Source: JAUWKC01 sp035529895 | Lineage (GTDB): Bacteria; Planctomycetota; Phycisphaerae; Sedimentisphaerales; Anaerobacaceae | Length of the DNA: 64,000 bases | Direction of reading: 5' to 3' | Assembly (NCBI GenBank): GCA_035529895.1 | Contig: DATKVV010000005.1 | Location: 1 to 64,000, forward strand | In this document: in pieces, positions 8,823 to 16,511 of the stretch | Layout of the letters: every line of letters starts with the position of its first letter | How positions within the stretch are numbered: position 1 is the stretch's first letter | Notes under the pieces: generated by a model | Told to the model about the DNA's origin: nothing | The model's database searches: none | The model's input: the letters and a program-made list of their open reading frames with translations, nothing else | Program-made: the position numbers and the translations under genes

Positions 8823-9675
8823 AGAGTTTGTCATAGAATCGTGTATAAGGCTGAGCGGCCTTCTGGTTATCGCCTTTGTGTTTCTGATTTTTCTGTTCCT
8901 GCTGAGGGATGCGCTTTCTTTGTTCAGGGTGTACCGTCTTGGGGAGTTCCTTTTCGGCAGAAACTGGCAGCCTGTTTCTGAGCCGCCGAAGTTCGGCATG
9001 GTTCCGCTGCTGCTCGGTTCGATATATGTCACCGTCGGGGCCATTGTCATTTGTGTACCCATAGGCGTCGCGTCGGCGATGTTCATCGCCGAGGTTGCCC
9101 CACAGTTTCTGAAGCATGTTCTCAAGTCGATGGTTGAGATTCTTGCGTCGATTCCGAGCGTTGTTTTGGGATTTATCGGCATTGTCTGGCTTGGTCCGTT
9201 TCTCAGGAACACTTTTAATCTGAGTACCGGCATGTGCGGGCTGACAGGGAGCCTGCTGCTGGCATTTATGGCTCTGCCGACAATAATCAGCATTTCGGAA
9301 GACGCCCTCGTGAGCGTGCCGAAGAGTTACAGGGAGGCGGCGTTCGGGCTGGGGGCCACGAACTGGCAGACACTGTGGCGGATTGTGCTGCCGTCAGCTT
9401 CATCAGGCATCATCGCGGCTGTAATGCTGGGCGTCGGCAGAGTTATTGGCGAAACTATGGTGGTGATGATGGTTACGGGCAATGCGCCTGTCATACCGCA
9501 CTCAATCCTCAAGCCCTTGAGAACGCTGACGGCAACAATAGCCGGTGAAATGGGTGAAACGGTCGGCGGGTCCGAGCACTACTTCGCTCTGTTCGCAGTC
9601 GGTCTGGTGCTGTTTGTTTTAGCGTTCCTGATTAACCTGCTGGCGGATGTGTATTTACGGAAGGCACGAAAATGA
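8803..9675 (+). CDS. pstC: Phosphate ABC transporter permease PstC
   Basis: The product is 290 residues from the ATG at 8803; a TTG at 8785 is an alternative in-frame start. About six transmembrane segments are present, with the MetI-type coupling loop SYREAAFGLGATNWQTLWRIVLPSA (EAA-like motif) and the PstC-typical SVVLGFIGIVWLGPF and GRVIGETMVVMMVTGN. It forms one half of the inner-membrane phosphate channel with PstA. The overlaps with pstS (20 nt) and pstA (4 nt) show tight coupling. Confidence 0.92.
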   Translation: MSARRIKEFVIESCIRLSGLLVIAFVFLIFLFLLRDALSLFRVYRLGEFLFGRNWQPVSEPPKFGMVPLLLGSIYVTVGAIVICVPIGVASAMFIAEVAPQFLKHVLKSMVEILASIPSVVLGFIGIVWLGPFLRNTFNLSTGMCGLTGSLLLAFMALPTIISISEDALVSVPKSYREAAFGLGATNWQTLWRIVLPSASSGIIAAVMLGVGRVIGETMVVMMVTGNAPVIPHSILKPLRTLTATIAGEMGETVGGSEHYFALFAVGLVLFVLAFLINLLADVYLRKARK

Positions 9676-10520
9676 ACGGCGCGAGAACTCGCCAGAAAGT
9701 TGCTTTTTTCGTACTCGGCGTTGCCACTTTGCTCGTGATGGCGCCGATCGCTATGACGATTCTGTACATAATCAAAAACGGCATCGGAGCGGTGACGTGG
9801 CAGTTCATTACCGAATCGCCGCGAAACGGGATGAAAGAGGGGGGCATTTTTCCCGCAATCGTGGGGACAATTCTGCTTGTAATCGGCACAATGGTGTTTT
9901 CGCTTCCATTGGGTATATTGTCTGCTGTCTATCTGGTCGAATATGCCAGAGATAATATTTTTACCCGTATGATTAAACTATCTGTCGTAAACCTTTCCGG
10001 AATCCCGTCGGTTGTATATGGTTTATTCGGGTTCACGCTTTTTGTAATATTTCTGAAGCTGGGCACCTCGATTCTGGCCGGTTCGCTTACATTGGCGATA
10101 ATGAGCCTGCCAGTGATTATCACGGCCACCAAAGAGGCGCTTGAGGCGGTACCGGCGAGCTTTCGGGAGATAAGCCTGTCTTTGGGGGCGACAAAATGGC
10201 AGACGGTTCGACATTGCGTACTGCCGTATGCGGTGCCCGGCATCCTCACGGGGACCGTTCTGAGCCTGAGCAGGGCCGCGGGCGAGACGGCGCCGATACT
10301 ATTTACGGTCGCCGCGTTCTATCTTCCTCGGCTGCCGCGTTCAGTTTTCGACCAGGTCATGGCGCTGCCATACCATCTTTATGTTATCTCGACGCAGGTT
10401 CCGAACATGCCTATGCGGCTGAGCTTCGCCACGGGCTTTGTGCTTATAGCCCTGGTATTTCTGATGAATCTGGTGAGCATAGTGCTGCGTGCGCATTTCA
10501 GAAAGAAGAAACAATGGTAG
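9672..10520 (+). CDS. pstA: Phosphate ABC transporter permease PstA
   Basis: 282 residues with six predicted membrane segments. PstA signatures include SGIPSVVYGLFGFTLFV, the EAA loop SFREISLSLGATKWQTVRHCVLPYA and SLSRAAGETAPILFT. It partners PstC in the channel. It overlaps pstC by 4 nt and the first pstB by 7 nt, so the ATPase gene is probably translationally coupled. Confidence 0.92.
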   Translation: MNGARTRQKVAFFVLGVATLLVMAPIAMTILYIIKNGIGAVTWQFITESPRNGMKEGGIFPAIVGTILLVIGTMVFSLPLGILSAVYLVEYARDNIFTRMIKLSVVNLSGIPSVVYGLFGFTLFVIFLKLGTSILAGSLTLAIMSLPVIITATKEALEAVPASFREISLSLGATKWQTVRHCVLPYAVPGILTGTVLSLSRAAGETAPILFTVAAFYLPRLPRSVFDQVMALPYHLYVISTQVPNMPMRLSFATGFVLIALVFLMNLVSIVLRAHFRKKKQW

Positions 10521-11269
10521 CCGAAGCGATAATAAGAACTGTGAATCTAAATTCGTATTTTAGTTCGCTTCAGGTCTTAAAGAACATAAACCTGGAAATC
10601 AACAGGAACGAGATTCTGGGAATCATCGGGCCGGCCAACAGCGGAAAGACGACGTTTCTGCGGGCGTTGAACAGGCTCAACTATCTTGATCCGGCGTACT
10701 CGCAGGATGGGGAGATTTTTCTCGCGAATCAGAATATCTCGGACCTGAGTGACACTGTTCTGCGCAAGAAGATCGGGATCATTTTCGCGCTGCCTCAGGT
10801 ACTGCCGGTGAGTATTTACGACAATGTTGCGTATGGCCCGAGAGTTCACGGTACTACCCAAAGGAAGAAGGTGAGCGAGATTGTGGAAGATGCCCTGAGA
10901 AAGGCCTATCTGTGGGACGAGGTCAAAGACAGGCTCGATCTGCCCGCTCCGAGACTTTCCGGCGGTCAGCAGCAGCGACTTTGCATAGCCAGGACCCTCG
11001 CCGTGGAGCCGGAGGTGATTCTCTACGATGAACCGTGCTCGGGACTCGACCCTATTTCAACGGCCAAGGTCGAGGATGCGATGCAGCAGTTAAAGGAAAA
11101 CTATACGCAAATCCTCGTGACCAATAATACAAAGCAGGCGGCACGGGTGAGTGAGCGATGTGGGTTCTTTCTTATGGGTGAGCTGGTTGAGATAGGTGAA
11201 ACATCCGCGATTTTTACCCATCCACGGGATAAGCGGACGGATGATTACGTGAGCGGCAGGTTCGGATAA
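10514..11269 (+). CDS. pstB1: Phosphate ABC transporter ATPase, PstB paralog 1 (degenerate Q-loop and H-loop)
   Basis: 251 residues from the ATG at 10514, which overlaps pstA. It is clearly PstB-like, with LSGGQQQRLCIARTLA (signature at residues 148-152), Walker B ILYDEPCSGLDPIS and the C-terminal DDYVSGRFG. It differs at catalytic positions: Walker A is GPANSGKTT (39-47; Lys45 kept), the Q-loop Gln normally in VFQ is Ala92 (codon GCG at 10787), and the switch His normally in VTHN is Asn204 (AAT at 11123). Its signature is intact. Reading frame and length are normal, so this is a specialised subunit rather than a pseudogene. It likely pairs with PstB2. Confidence 0.9.
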   Translation: MVAEAIIRTVNLNSYFSSLQVLKNINLEINRNEILGIIGPANSGKTTFLRALNRLNYLDPAYSQDGEIFLANQNISDLSDTVLRKKIGIIFALPQVLPVSIYDNVAYGPRVHGTTQRKKVSEIVEDALRKAYLWDEVKDRLDLPAPRLSGGQQQRLCIARTLAVEPEVILYDEPCSGLDPISTAKVEDAMQQLKENYTQILVTNNTKQAARVSERCGFFLMGELVEIGETSAIFTHPRDKRTDDYVSGRFG

Positions 11270-11270
11270 A

Positions 11271-12035
11271 ATGGAATTCGTGCCAAAAATTGAGACGTCC
11301 GGTCTGAATCTATACTACGGCGATTTTGCAGCCCTGAAGGACATAAACATCAGGATTCCGCAGCGGAATATTACGTCGATCATCGGGCCTTCAGGATGCG
11401 GCAAATCGACGCTCCTGCGCTGCTTCAACAGGATGAACGACCTTATCGAGCACATAAGGGTCGAGGGCAGGATAGCAATCGAGGGCCAAAATATTCTCGA
11501 ACCCGACACCGACCTGATACTGCTGCGGAGAAAAGTCGGTATGGTTTTTCAGCGGCCCAATGTTTTCGATTTCTCTATCTATGAAAATCTCAGGTTTGGG
11601 CTCCGGATACATCGCTCGTTGAATAAGAAGGACGAAGTTATGGCGGCCATCCGGACCGGGCTGGAGAGTGTCGGGCTGTGGCAGGATCTCAAGGACAAGC
11701 TGAGGCGAAATGCCCGCCGGCTTTCGCTGGAACAGCAGCAGAGACTTTGCATCGCGCGGGTGCTGATACTAAAACCTGATATAATCCTGCTGGATGAGCC
11801 GTGCTCGGCACTGGACCCAATCTCGACGCTTAGAATCGAGGAACTGCTGCGAGTACTGAGGCGGGAATACACGCTGGTGATAGTTACTCATAATATGCAA
11901 CAGGCGGCCCGGGCGTCGGATTACACGGGCTTTTTGTATATGGGTGAGCTTATTGAGTTCGGGGATACAAATAAGGTCTTTACCAATCCGAAAGAGGAGC
12001 TTACCGAGAATTACATAAGCGGCCATTTCGGCTGA
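11271..12035 (+). CDS. pstB2: Phosphate ABC transporter ATPase, PstB paralog 2 (degenerate signature motif)
   Basis: 254 residues, starting 1 nt after the pstB1 stop. Walker A GPSGCGKST (39-47), Q-loop Gln94 in MVFQRPN, Walker B ILLDEPCSALDPIS and switch His207 in VTHNMQQAAR are all canonical. The ABC signature, however, reads LSLEQ (151-155) where PstB has LSGGQ. The defects are the mirror image of those in PstB1: this subunit keeps the ATP-binding and hydrolysis residues and has lost the signature. In a head-to-tail dimer the two would form one consensus and one degenerate site. Role: energising phosphate import. Confidence 0.9.
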   Translation: MEFVPKIETSGLNLYYGDFAALKDINIRIPQRNITSIIGPSGCGKSTLLRCFNRMNDLIEHIRVEGRIAIEGQNILEPDTDLILLRRKVGMVFQRPNVFDFSIYENLRFGLRIHRSLNKKDEVMAAIRTGLESVGLWQDLKDKLRRNARRLSLEQQQRLCIARVLILKPDIILLDEPCSALDPISTLRIEELLRVLRREYTLVIVTHNMQQAARASDYTGFLYMGELIEFGDTNKVFTNPKEELTENYISGHFG

Positions 12036-12054
12036 TTTTCCTGGAGGCAATCGT

Positions 12055-12720
12055 ATGGTTAGAGAGAGTTTTGGCAGACACATAAAAGAACTCGAAGAAG
12101 AAGTCAAAGACATGAGCGGAATGGTCATCACCGCAATCAACCGTTCGGTAGAAGCTCTCAAGAGCCGTAATGTTGATGACGCAAAACAAATTATTGATGC
12201 AGATGTACTCATAAACAAGAAACGGTGGGACACCGAGGAAAAGTGCATCAACCTTATAGCCCGGCAGCAGCCTGTGGCGACCGACCTGCGTGAGATTATA
12301 GCGGTTCTAAACATCATAACCGACCTGGAACGAATGGGTGACTATGCCGAGGGTATCGCCAAAATTGTTATTTTGCTCGGCGATGAGCCTCTGCTCAAAC
12401 CTTTGGTTGACATACCGCTAATGGCACAGAAAGCCACCGCCATGCTCAGCAAGAGCATTGAGGCATTTGTCGGGCGCGATGCCAAAGCTGCCGAGGCCAT
12501 CTGCGATGAAGATGACGAAGTTGACAGGCTCTACGACCAGGTTTATCGCGAGCTGCTGACATATATGATTGAGGAGCCTGCGACAATTTCAAGAGCGACA
12601 TACCTTATCTGGGCCGCTCACAACGTCGAGCGAATCGCTGACCGCGTAACCAATATCTGCGAACGGATAGTTTTTCTGGTTACGGGCACTATGCGCGAAG
12701 TGAACGTCTCACGTTATTAG
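12055..12720 (+). CDS. phoU: Phosphate transport system regulator PhoU
   Basis: 221 residues, all helical, with two PhoU repeats. Each carries the acidic metal-binding motif: DLREIIAVLNIITDLERMGDYAEGIA in repeat 1, and AHNVERIADRVTNICERIVFLV in repeat 2. PhoU couples the Pst transporter to the phosphate-sensing kinase and limits uptake. GGAGG lies 8 nt before the ATG, 19 nt after pstB2. No phoR/phoB pair follows in this window. The two-component pair at 22440-25396 is PhoB/OmpR-like but distant, and its link is untested. Confidence 0.93.
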   Translation: MVRESFGRHIKELEEEVKDMSGMVITAINRSVEALKSRNVDDAKQIIDADVLINKKRWDTEEKCINLIARQQPVATDLREIIAVLNIITDLERMGDYAEGIAKIVILLGDEPLLKPLVDIPLMAQKATAMLSKSIEAFVGRDAKAAEAICDEDDEVDRLYDQVYRELLTYMIEEPATISRATYLIWAAHNVERIADRVTNICERIVFLVTGTMREVNVSRY

Positions 12721-13142
12721 TCTGTACGGTTGCCGGCGGACCGACCCTAAAATCAGATAGGGTCTGTCAGGATAATTTTCCCGGCGGTCTCAACGATAAA
12801 TACAAGCCGGGAGTATTGAAATCTCAAGCTGTTGAAAAATAATGAGCCTGAGATAATGGAGGCGGGGGATTCAAAACCCGTCGGCGCGTTTTCGTAAGCC
12901 CTTTCAGAAGCTTAACTTAGGATTTATTCCCCTGCTGAAAAGAGTTAAATTATTCTCAGGTTTAATCGCTCTTTATCACGTTTGGCCGCTTTTGGGCACC
13001 CTTGGTACTCGCGTATTACTCCCGCGAGAATGGCTATCTTTCGGCTCACCTCGGCTTGCACTTTCTATTCCCCTCTTGCTTGTACAACGCATGTTTTCGA
13101 GCAAAGGTTGGTTCCGTCACTGGTTGAAAGTCCTTTCCAAGT
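12721..13142. other. Gene-free stretch after phoU
   Basis: 422 bases without a convincing gene. It holds two short inverted repeats that could end the pst transcript (12744-12763, ACCCTA/TAGGGT; 12780-12811, CCCGGC/GCCGGG), neither followed by a T-run. It also holds the ssrA-end-like sequence at 12857-12885. Open frames in 12980-13290 show no family resemblance. Confidence 0.5.
12857..12885 (-). repeat. Imperfect copy of the ssrA 3' end (possible attachment-site remnant)
   Basis: TGGAGGCGGGGGATTCAAAA at 12857-12876 and the following CCCGTC repeat, with a few mismatches and one gap, the sequence of the tmRNA 3' end at 14122-14150. Both copies have the same orientation and lie about 1.27 kb apart. 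tmRNA 3' ends are known integration sites, so this could be the distal copy left by an integrated element. A chance or decayed tRNA T-arm cannot be excluded. Confidence 0.4.
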
Positions 13143-13604
13143 TCAGCCCACGCGGACGACCTTTATGCCGTTGCGTCCCAGCACTTCACCGGTTACTCCT
13201 TCTCGATCACATGAAGGACTTCCGGCTTTCAAATAGGCGCGGCGTGCACCCACAATTTTTGCAATCTCCAACGTGTACTTGGCGCCGTTGACGTGAAATC
13301 GGGTTACGTCCTGGCCGTTTTCCGGAGCGATGATTCGCAACCCCTCGTCGAGAACTTGCGCCCCGGTACCACGGAGCATTTCACCTGTTCGCGGCGTTGA
13401 CATGCCGCCTAACTGTTCCGGACAGACAGGAACGATGACGTGCTTTTTCTTCAGACGTTCTATCAGCTTCTGGCGTTTCTTTGGTCTCTGCCCGTGCCAG
13501 CGACACGGAATCCCAAGCAAACACGCGCTGATCAGAACGGGTTCGGTGCCGGTGTCACAATCAAATAGATAGCCGTGAGAAAGATCCTGCTTCTTACTTA
13601 CCAT
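13143..13604 (-). CDS. DUF523 family protein (YbbK-like)
   Basis: A 153-residue protein of the DUF523 family. It has the opening VLISACLLGIPCRWHG, the central VIVPVCPEQLGGMSTPR and the segment AYLKAGSPSCDREGVTGEV; the conserved cysteines suggest metal or cofactor binding, but no function is established. The ATG at 13604 with GGAG upstream is preferred to a TTG 18 nt earlier. It lies between the ssrA-like repeat and the GIY-YIG remnants, possibly as part of a small acquired patch. Confidence 0.8.
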   Translation of the reverse strand: MVSKKQDLSHGYLFDCDTGTEPVLISACLLGIPCRWHGQRPKKRQKLIERLKKKHVIVPVCPEQLGGMSTPRTGEMLRGTGAQVLDEGLRIIAPENGQDVTRFHVNGAKYTLEIAKIVGARRAYLKAGSPSCDREGVTGEVLGRNGIKVVRVG

Positions 13605-13740
13605 GGTATGGATGCTCCACAATGACTCGACGCCAAAACCGTGACGGCAGCTTCTTCTTTGTGCGTCGCAGGTCCGTTGAATAAAAGTGTCGTTTACTGA
13701 ATGCGTGGCCGGAGCGCGATTTAAGGTATTTCTCGAAGGA
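13594..13740 (-). pseudogene. Duplicated 3' fragment of the neighbouring GIY-YIG gene
   Basis: The minus-strand frame here contains FEKYLKSRSGHAFSKRHF, a near copy of the neighbouring protein's end FEKYLKTASGRAFAKKRL. The DNA at about 13679-13738 parallels 13748-13806. Only the C-terminal part of the family is present; the GIY-YIG catalytic core is missing. It therefore looks like a partial tandem duplication or the remains of a second copy. Its tail overlaps the 5' end of the DUF523 gene by 11 nt. Confidence 0.55.
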
Positions 13741-13747
13741 AGTTACT

Positions 13748-13999
13748 CTATAATCGTTTTTTGGCAAACGCTCGGCCGGATGCTGTTTTAAGATACTTCT
13801 CAAATTCCAGAGTTCTTTGCTTGTCAGCAAAAGCAATAGTTGTTTTGATTTTCCAGGGAGTACATTTTGAGGTATGTTTGCACTTCCCTTGATTATGAAC
13901 TTTTAGACGTTCGTCAAGGTTGTCCGTATGACCTGTGTAGAATCGGTCTGGATCGGTTTGTGATTGTAAGATATACACATAGTGATAAGTCATTTTCAT
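13748..13999 (-). CDS. Small GIY-YIG nuclease-superfamily protein
   Basis: 83 residues. The N-terminus YHYVYILQSQTDPDRFYTGHT is a GIY-YIG variant (YVY...YTG) followed by LDERLKVHNQGKCKHTSK and the conserved FEKYLK near the end. Length fits the stand-alone UPF0213/YhbQ-like group of putative nucleases, whose biological role is unclear. It lies 120 bp from ssrA and beside a truncated copy of its own 3' end. Confidence 0.85.
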   Translation of the reverse strand: MKMTYHYVYILQSQTDPDRFYTGHTDNLDERLKVHNQGKCKHTSKCTPWKIKTTIAFADKQRTLEFEKYLKTASGRAFAKKRL

Positions 14000-14121
14000 C
14001 CTTGAAACCGGCCTGCCGAGTCGTAGCTCGGAGCAATTCTAAGAAATCCCGTACATAGTCCGTCTTCGCATTCACTGCGACGCGACAGGCTTCACTCAAA
14101 GCTGCCGCTCCGAGCGAAGAC

Positions 14122-14472
14122 TGGAGGCGGGGGGATTCGAACCCCCGTCCCGAGATGCTTCAAGACAAGCGTCCACATGCTTAGTCGCTTTATTGTAATT
14201 TCGCTTCATTAAGCGCCAAACGACAGGCTCTTAACTCGGCTATTTCGGTGCATCTTGCCGAAGCCGGCCCGAACAACCGACTCGGCCAGCCTGCTAATTG
14301 ACGCCCTTGCCGGACCCACAGGCAAAGTCCGACAGGACGGGCCGCCTAATTAGGCAGCCATGCGCAACTGATAGTTGCCAATTAAGTTTAGCGCCGGATG
14401 ATTAGCCAGGCCAACCGGCGTCCTGGACATGCAGCTTGGCTCTCCGACATCCGGTCGAAGCCGTTCGCCCCC
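14122..14472 (-). ncRNA. ssrA: tmRNA (transfer-messenger RNA)
   Basis: Read on the minus strand, the 5' end GGGGGCGAACGGCTTCGACC (14472 down) is the standard tmRNA opening. The 3' end GGACGGGGGTTCGAATCCCC followed by CGCCTCCA (ending 14122) forms the T-arm and acceptor, where CGCCTCC pairs with GGGGGCG; CCA is not encoded. The segment ACTAAGCATGTGGACGCTT near the 3' end is also typical. Length 351 nt. It rescues stalled ribosomes with SmpB, whose gene is not in the window. The tag frame is listed separately. Confidence 0.95.
14350..14394 (-). other. tmRNA proteolysis-tag reading frame
   Basis: Minus-strand codons from GCG (14394-14392) to TAA (14352-14350) encode ALNLIGNYQLRMAA. The alanine resume codon and the hydrophobic MAA end fit the degron pattern recognised by ClpXP-type proteases. 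The resume codon is inferred from position, because the preceding GGCGC also allows neighbouring phases. Confidence 0.7.
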
Positions 14473-14533
14473 ATATTCACTTTTTAGAGAGAATCTATCC
14501 TCTGCTTCAGTAAACCGCTCAAAGGCGTATAAT

Positions 14534-14562
14534 ATTATATCGCAAAGCGTGCGAAACTGCAA
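14534..14562 (-). promoter_or_regulatory. Sigma-70 promoter for ssrA
   Basis: On the minus strand TTGCAG (14562-14557), a 17-nt spacer and TATAAT (14539-14534). Transcription would start near 14527, giving a precursor leader of about 55 nt removed by RNase P at 14472. Confidence 0.65.
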
Positions 14563-14679
14563 CAAAAGTCTTCACTCGCAACGGATTTTTCCTGAGTTAG
14601 GCCCGGTAAAGGGCTTCCGGCGCCCATTAATTATAGAGTCGGCTCGCGCAGCGTTTTGCCACGGGCTCCGACGCGGCTA

Positions 14680-16497
14680 TTACTCTGCTCCGAGGACAGT
14701 TACGGTCGGCGGCTGGAGACTGGCAAGGTGCTCTTTCAATGCGTTCACCCGGTGCTCTGCAATCTCTAATGCTTCCCGCGCAAGACGTATCTGCGAGGCT
14801 TGCGGATCAAAGGCGGAAGCCATCCTTAGCTGTTCTTGGATTTCTTCAAACTGGCTGCCGACAACGTCAAGCTCGGCCCTTCTCTCGGCAAGGTCGATCA
14901 TCAGGTCGGTCAGATGACCGCTTAACCTGGCCAACTGGCTCCCGCCGACGGCGTTGCTGAGTTCTTCGCGTCTTCTGGCAAGGTCTATTTTAGCTCTGGC
15001 GATTTTTTCGGTAACCTCATCAATGCCGGTAACGCGTCTGCCGCTGTCGAGGGCTTCTCTGGCCCTTTCGAGTTCCCTGGCATTGATGTCGATAAGCCGC
15101 TGAATTTCGAAAGCGGTGGGGTCGGACTTGACTTTCTCGGCTACTGCGTCGTTTATCCTGACGATTTGCTCCTCAATTGCTGACCGGCGAGCTTCCTGAC
15201 GGGCAATTTCCATCTCGAGCTCTTGTTTGTCTCTGAACAACTCATTTTTTCTATCCAACAGCATCTCCACGGGAGTATCCGTCTGAGCAACTTGAGGAAT
15301 CCTCCGCTCAGAACTCGGCAGGCTCTCGGCTGTCGCAATTGTTATAACGCCTCTGTCAATTTCGTATGATAACCGGTCCTCGCCGGCAGATACCGACCTT
15401 AATAAGAGCTCCAATGCCTTGCCCAGTGGAATCGCCGATATTGGGTCCATGTTTATCGGCGTTGTGTGGTCTATATTGGCGGTGTTTTCCTGTAGGTCCC
15501 TCCATAGCACAATTAGCTTAAGGGGCGGACCAACCGAATCCTGTAATAACTCTATCGCTTCGCCAAAGGGCATTTCGGGGCTAAGGGCTGAAAGGTCAAC
15601 GATTTCATCAAGCTGTTTCCTCGTTGTGAGGTCGGCTTCCGTTTCACTTGAGCGAGCCACATTTTCAAGTTCGTCTCGTGCCCCATCCCGCGCAAAGCTT
15701 GCAGCCCTGACGCGCTCCCTGACTTCATTTCGGTATGCATCGAAGGCTCTATTAAGGGTTTGGCAGAGGTTGTCGATAACAGCGGTCATAAACTCCCGGG
15801 CGGCGGGCTTGACATCTTCCGGCAAATGAACGCGGAGGCGGAAAAGAAGGGTTCGCCCGGCGACGGGAAGCGGCGGCGCCGCGCGGACTCGGCCGGCCTG
15901 GCGAGAACGCCGGAACTCGCGGGTCGGCATTACGCTTTCGTCTCTCGTCACATATTCTTGGCCCGTTTCCGTTCGGTCTCTTGACGTATACCTTTCCCTC
16001 CCCCGTCGCTGTGCGAGGCTTTGCGCTTCCCGCAGCGGGTTATCTTTAGGTTCCGGTGGTCGCCGCGGCATCACAGGTCTGGCTCGTGTTCTCGTTGCCG
16101 GAGCAGGAGGAATGCTCGCTGGGGCCGGCGCGGGACTATACTCGGGACCAAAAAAAGTGTCAAAGTCGCCCGTCTCGAAGATTGATTCAGGTTCGGGCAA
16201 TGAGCGGGCGGCGTGAGAAGGCAGCATTTCGGTGGAGAAGAATTCGTAATCTTGGTCAGGTCGCAGGTCGAGCGCTTCCCGAGCCGCTTTGCCGGCGACG
16301 CCGGAAGTGGATAACAAGTTGTCGATAGTTTGCAAGCTTACCGGCAGAATCGCGGGGTCGGCGGTCACCTTAACCAGACAGCAGGCGGTGCGCGTGTTTG
16401 AGATTGCGGGCTCGGACGGCTCTTTGGCAGCTTGGCCCGTGACGGCGTCAATCAGAATTGCGGCCGCTAAAATCATTGTGAGCTTTTGGGTTTTCAT
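14680..16497 (-). CDS. Secreted protein with STN/secretin-N-like domain and C-terminal coiled coil
   Basis: 605 residues from the ATG preceded by AGGAGA; an in-frame ATG 18 nt earlier overlaps the upstream gene. An N-terminal signal (LTMILAAAILIDAVTGQA) is followed by a Pro/Arg-rich low-complexity stretch. Around residues 310-390 there is an STN-like segment (PFGEAIELLQDSVGPPLKLIV ... LSYEIDRGVITIATAESLP). Residues of about 400-590 form a long Glu/Arg/Leu-rich coiled coil. The STN-type fold occurs in secretins and TonB receptors, but no pore domain is present. It is the last gene of a sigma factor / membrane protein / this protein set, so it may be a target or sensor part of that regulon. Function unknown. 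Confidence 0.6.
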   Translation of the reverse strand: MKTQKLTMILAAAILIDAVTGQAAKEPSEPAISNTRTACCLVKVTADPAILPVSLQTIDNLLSTSGVAGKAAREALDLRPDQDYEFFSTEMLPSHAARSLPEPESIFETGDFDTFFGPEYSPAPAPASIPPAPATRTRARPVMPRRPPEPKDNPLREAQSLAQRRGRERYTSRDRTETGQEYVTRDESVMPTREFRRSRQAGRVRAAPPLPVAGRTLLFRLRVHLPEDVKPAAREFMTAVIDNLCQTLNRAFDAYRNEVRERVRAASFARDGARDELENVARSSETEADLTTRKQLDEIVDLSALSPEMPFGEAIELLQDSVGPPLKLIVLWRDLQENTANIDHTTPINMDPISAIPLGKALELLLRSVSAGEDRLSYEIDRGVITIATAESLPSSERRIPQVAQTDTPVEMLLDRKNELFRDKQELEMEIARQEARRSAIEEQIVRINDAVAEKVKSDPTAFEIQRLIDINARELERAREALDSGRRVTGIDEVTEKIARAKIDLARRREELSNAVGGSQLARLSGHLTDLMIDLAERRAELDVVGSQFEEIQEQLRMASAFDPQASQIRLAREALEIAEHRVNALKEHLASLQPPTVTVLGAE

Positions 16498-16511
16498 AAT
16501 GGGTCTCCTTT

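Noticed and set aside
10514..11269. PstB1 as a pseudogene
   Set aside because: The frame is intact and full length, the signature and Walker B are preserved, and the losses are precisely complementary to PstB2.
12982..13291. Short plus-strand frames after phoU
   Set aside because: No recognisable motif, overlapping frames, and antisense to the DUF523 gene at their ends.
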